Shown here: positions 61,467 through 64,000 of the stretch, piece by piece
Position numbering within the stretch: the stretch's first letter is position 1
How the letters are laid out: every line of letters starts with the position of its first letter
DNA from: Xylaria sp. FL1777
Lineage: Eukaryota > Ascomycota > Sordariomycetes > Xylariales > Xylariaceae
DNA length: 64,000 nt
NCBI GenBank assembly: GCA_022578965.1
Contig: MU400550.1
Coordinates: 280,157 to 344,156 of the forward strand
Reading direction: 5' to 3'
Made by a program: the position numbers and the translations under genes
Notes under the pieces: generated by a model
The model's database searches: none
The model's input: only the letters and a program-made list of their open reading frames with translations
What the model was told of the DNA's origin: nothing

Positions 61467-61620
61467 ATTATTGCAAGTTTAGTAAGCACTAAATTATTAT
61501 AAGCTTAGTAAACTTTAAATTATTATAAGCTTAGTAAGCTTTAAATTATTATAAGCTTAGTAAACTTTAAATTATTATAAGCTTAGTAAGCTTTAAATTA
61601 TTATAAGCTTAGTAAGCTAA
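61467..61620. repeat. 26-bp tandem repeat, about six copies
   Basis: The unit ATTATTATAAGCTTAGTA continues as A(A/G)CTTTAA, 26 bp in all. It starts at 61467 (diverged first copy), 61493, 61519, 61545, 61571 and 61597 (incomplete). Adjacent copies are nearly identical and alternate at one A/G position. It is a minisatellite without spacers. Confidence 0.9.
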
Positions 61621-64000
61621 GTAAGTTATTATATAACTTTAGCTTTAGCTAACAAAAAAAAAAGTATAAAGTATATATAAAAGCATTAAGCTGCTTTAAA
61701 AGCTACTTTTGTGCTAATTTTATAACATTATTTTTTTTTTTTTAAAATTGTTATTTTAATAATTTTTTGTAAGTATTTTTTTTTTTTTTTTTTTTATATG
61801 TTATAATATTAAAGCGCATTAAAAAAACTAACTGCTTATTTAAAATAAAGCAAAGATTTATTTTTGCTTTTTTTATTAATTTTATTAGCTATAAAGTTAT
61901 GCTTTATTTTTACTGCTTTAATTAGTTATTAACGTACAAAATAATAAATAATATGTTTTATTGTTTTAAATGTGTATATATTAGTTGCTTTTGCAACAAA
62001 TTAGAAGTTTTAATTAATTTAATTAATAATATAGTTTTTAAATACTGTTGTTTAAAAAAAAAAAAAAAGCAAGCAAAACAACAGTTATTTTTAGTTTAAA
62101 AAAAATTAAAATAAGCTTAAAATAGCTTTAACTTTGTTTTAAGCAAATTAGCTTAGTTTTATATACAAAAACGTTTTTTAAAAGCAAAAAGTATTAAAAT
62201 AGTTTAGCAAAAGCTTTAGTTCTTAAATAAACTAAATAAAATAAAGCGCATTAAAAAAAAATAAAAAGCGCTAGTAAAAAAGCAAAAATAATAAAAAAAG
62301 CAAGCTAAAATAGCACAAGTTATTTTATTTAAGTTTAATTAGAATTTTTTAAGCGTTTTTTTTAAGGTTAACTTTTTTTTTTTAGTTTTAAGCAGTTAAA
62401 ATGTTAGCAGTAAAACTAACTTATAACTACTTTAGCAGTTTTTAAGTATTTTTTAAGTTTTTAAGTATTATTAACATATAAATATTTTTTTTATTTAATA
62501 AAATACTTTAAGTTATTATTGTTTTAATAAAAATTTAATATATTTTTAACTTTATAAACGTTTTAATTTATTTTTATTTTTAGTTATGTTTTAATAAGTA
62601 TTTTAATAAATGCTAATTTTAATAAAAAAATGTAAAAAATAAAGTAAATTTGCATATTTTTTAGTAATAATAATTTATAGTTAATAAATAAAATGATTTC
62701 TTTAATTTTAAAAAAGCTAAGTTTTTTAAATTTTAATTTATTGCTTAGTTGTTTTGTTTTAATTTAAGAAATATTAGTGTTTACATTTTGTTTTTATTAT
62801 AATAAGTAAACTTTGTTTTTTTTTTTAAAGGTTAGTTTTTTAGTTCGTTTTTTGTTATAATATATTAATATTTATTGTTATAAAAATTAAAAGCATAATT
62901 ATAGTTTAGCTTATAACGTTTTAATTTTTGTTGCAATAGTTTTTGCTTAAAATACTATAATTAAAATAGCAAGTGTTTTTATTAATGTTTTTTTTTGTTT
63001 TTTAATAGTTATTTATTGTTTATAAATAGCTTTATATAAAAATATGTTTATATTTTTGTTTATTAATATATTATATAAAATTTATACTATTAATAATAGT
63101 TTTATTTAATTGTTTTATTAGTAATTAATATAATTTTATAAATATTGTTTTAATATTTAGTTTAGTTTTTTTGTTTGTTTATTTGTTTATAAATAATAAG
63201 CGGTTAAAAATTTTAGTTTAATATTAATAAGTTTAAAAAAGCTAATTTTAAACTTAAAAGTAAACAATTTATTTTAGTTTAAAATAATTTTTTTTAATAA
63301 TTTATGTTTATTTAAATATTAGCGTATAAAAGCATATGCAAGTTGTTTAGCTATTGCATTTTTTTAAACAATAAAAAATAAACATATTTAGTAAGTTTAT
63401 TAATAATAACTTATATTTTATTATATTATACTTTTATAATTAAATTAATTAATAAAAGTAATACTATAATAAAATCTTAAGTAATAATATATTATATTTA
63501 TTTAAGTATTTATATAAGTTATAATAGTTTATAAAGTTTATGTTAAGCTATTTTAGCTTTATTATAAATATTGTATTTTTTTATAATAAATTTAATTATG
63601 TTTTATAGTTTTAGAAAATTATATTTTTTTTATAATTATTAAACTGTTTTTATTGTTTTTTAGTGTTTATGTAATAAATGTTTATAGAATTTTTTAATAA
63701 ACTTGTTTTATAAAAATTTTAGTAAATAAACTTTATGTTTATATATTAGCTTGTTATTTTTTAATTTTTTGTGTTTTTATAGTTATACTAACTTTTTTAA
63801 GTTATAAGCTTATTATAGCTATATATTTGTAAAGTTTTTAAGTATAACTTTAATTTTTAAGCTTTTATTTTTTTAAAGATATAATACTTAAATGTTTTTT
63901 TTTAGAACTTTAAATTTTTTTTAACTTTATTAACTAAGTATGTTTGCTTAAATGTTTTTTTTTTTTTTAATGTAATATATTTTAAAGTTAAACTTAAAAA

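Larger units (their letters stand above)
48176..64000. other. Extremely AT-rich, RIP-eroded repeat block (continues past the window)
   Basis: From about 48,175 to the end the sequence is almost only A and T. Two sampled lines (50101-50160 and 58081-58140) contain 8 and 9 G/C in 60. No frame longer than about 75 codons survives, and those present are AT-driven hydrophobic runs. Many remaining cytosines lie in GC dinucleotides (AAGCTT, TTAGC, GCTTT). A few stretches keep more G/C, such as 56340-56532, 59995-60190 and 61200-61325. Known: fungal RIP changes C to T in repeated DNA and leaves gene-free, heterochromatic AT blocks. The change in composition at about 48,175 is abrupt. Confidence 0.95.

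Noticed and set aside
61467..61620. CRISPR-like array
   Set aside because: The repeats are contiguous 26-bp units without unique spacers, and the genome is eukaryotic. It is a minisatellite.
63900..64000. Chromosome end or telomere
   Set aside because: No TTAGGG or CCCTAA array is present. The AT block simply runs past the window.

Overview
The window is nuclear DNA of a filamentous ascomycete (Pezizomycotina, probably a sordariomycete; the order cannot be settled by eye). The evidence is: short GT-AG introns of about 46-106 bp with CTAAT/CTAAC-type branch sites, fungus-specific genes (a polarisome Spa2, an Nbp2-like SH3 protein, a Zn2Cys6 regulator, a hybrid histidine kinase), and a long extremely AT-rich block with the all-transition signature of repeat-induced point mutation (RIP). 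Gene models below were spliced by hand from the reading frames and splice motifs.

Layout. 1-1184: 3' end of a hybrid histidine kinase. 3054-6122: three-exon Zn2Cys6 transcription factor. 6123-11053: gene-poor, with microsatellites and a possible solo LTR. 11054-12573 (+): eight-exon NAD(P)-binding reductase/epimerase-like gene, tail to tail with 12881-15143 (-), an uncharacterised 718-residue membrane protein. 15880-16588 (-): MARVEL-type four-helix membrane protein. 16589-23841: 7 kb without a recognisable protein gene, but holding a promoter-like region with intron-like segments (20.6-21.3 kb) and fold-back DNA (21.6-22.14 kb). 23842-26620 (-): Spa2. 29782-30621 (-): Ssu72 CTD phosphatase. 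33966-35570 (+): Nbp2-like SH3 protein. 37100-41346 (-): a five-exon, 1342-residue protein joining a sterol-glucosyltransferase-like enzyme to a C-terminal array of ubiquitin-interacting motifs. 42155-42463: a MITE with 93-bp inverted repeats. 43920-43990 (-): tRNA-Gln(CTG). 44376-47153 (-): secreted exo-rhamnogalacturonan-lyase-like enzyme (PcRGLX/YetA family).

From about 48,175 to the window end lies a near gene-free AT-rich block. Inside it, two 193-bp direct repeats, each starting T(G/A)TTAC and ending TAACA and flanked by the same 5-bp TTATT, define a 7.8-kb RIP-eroded LTR retrotransposon (48688-56532). About 24 positions differ between its LTRs and all of them are transitions.

The genes do not form a metabolic cluster. 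They are mostly housekeeping or cell-biology genes (polarity, CTD phosphatase, stress signalling adaptor, sterol glycosylation) plus one plant-polysaccharide enzyme next to the heterochromatin-like block. The most interesting items are the glycosyltransferase-UIM fusion, the dated RIP footprint of the LTR element, the long-armed TA-flanked MITE and the unexplained promoter/intron/fold-back interval at 20.6-22.1 kb.
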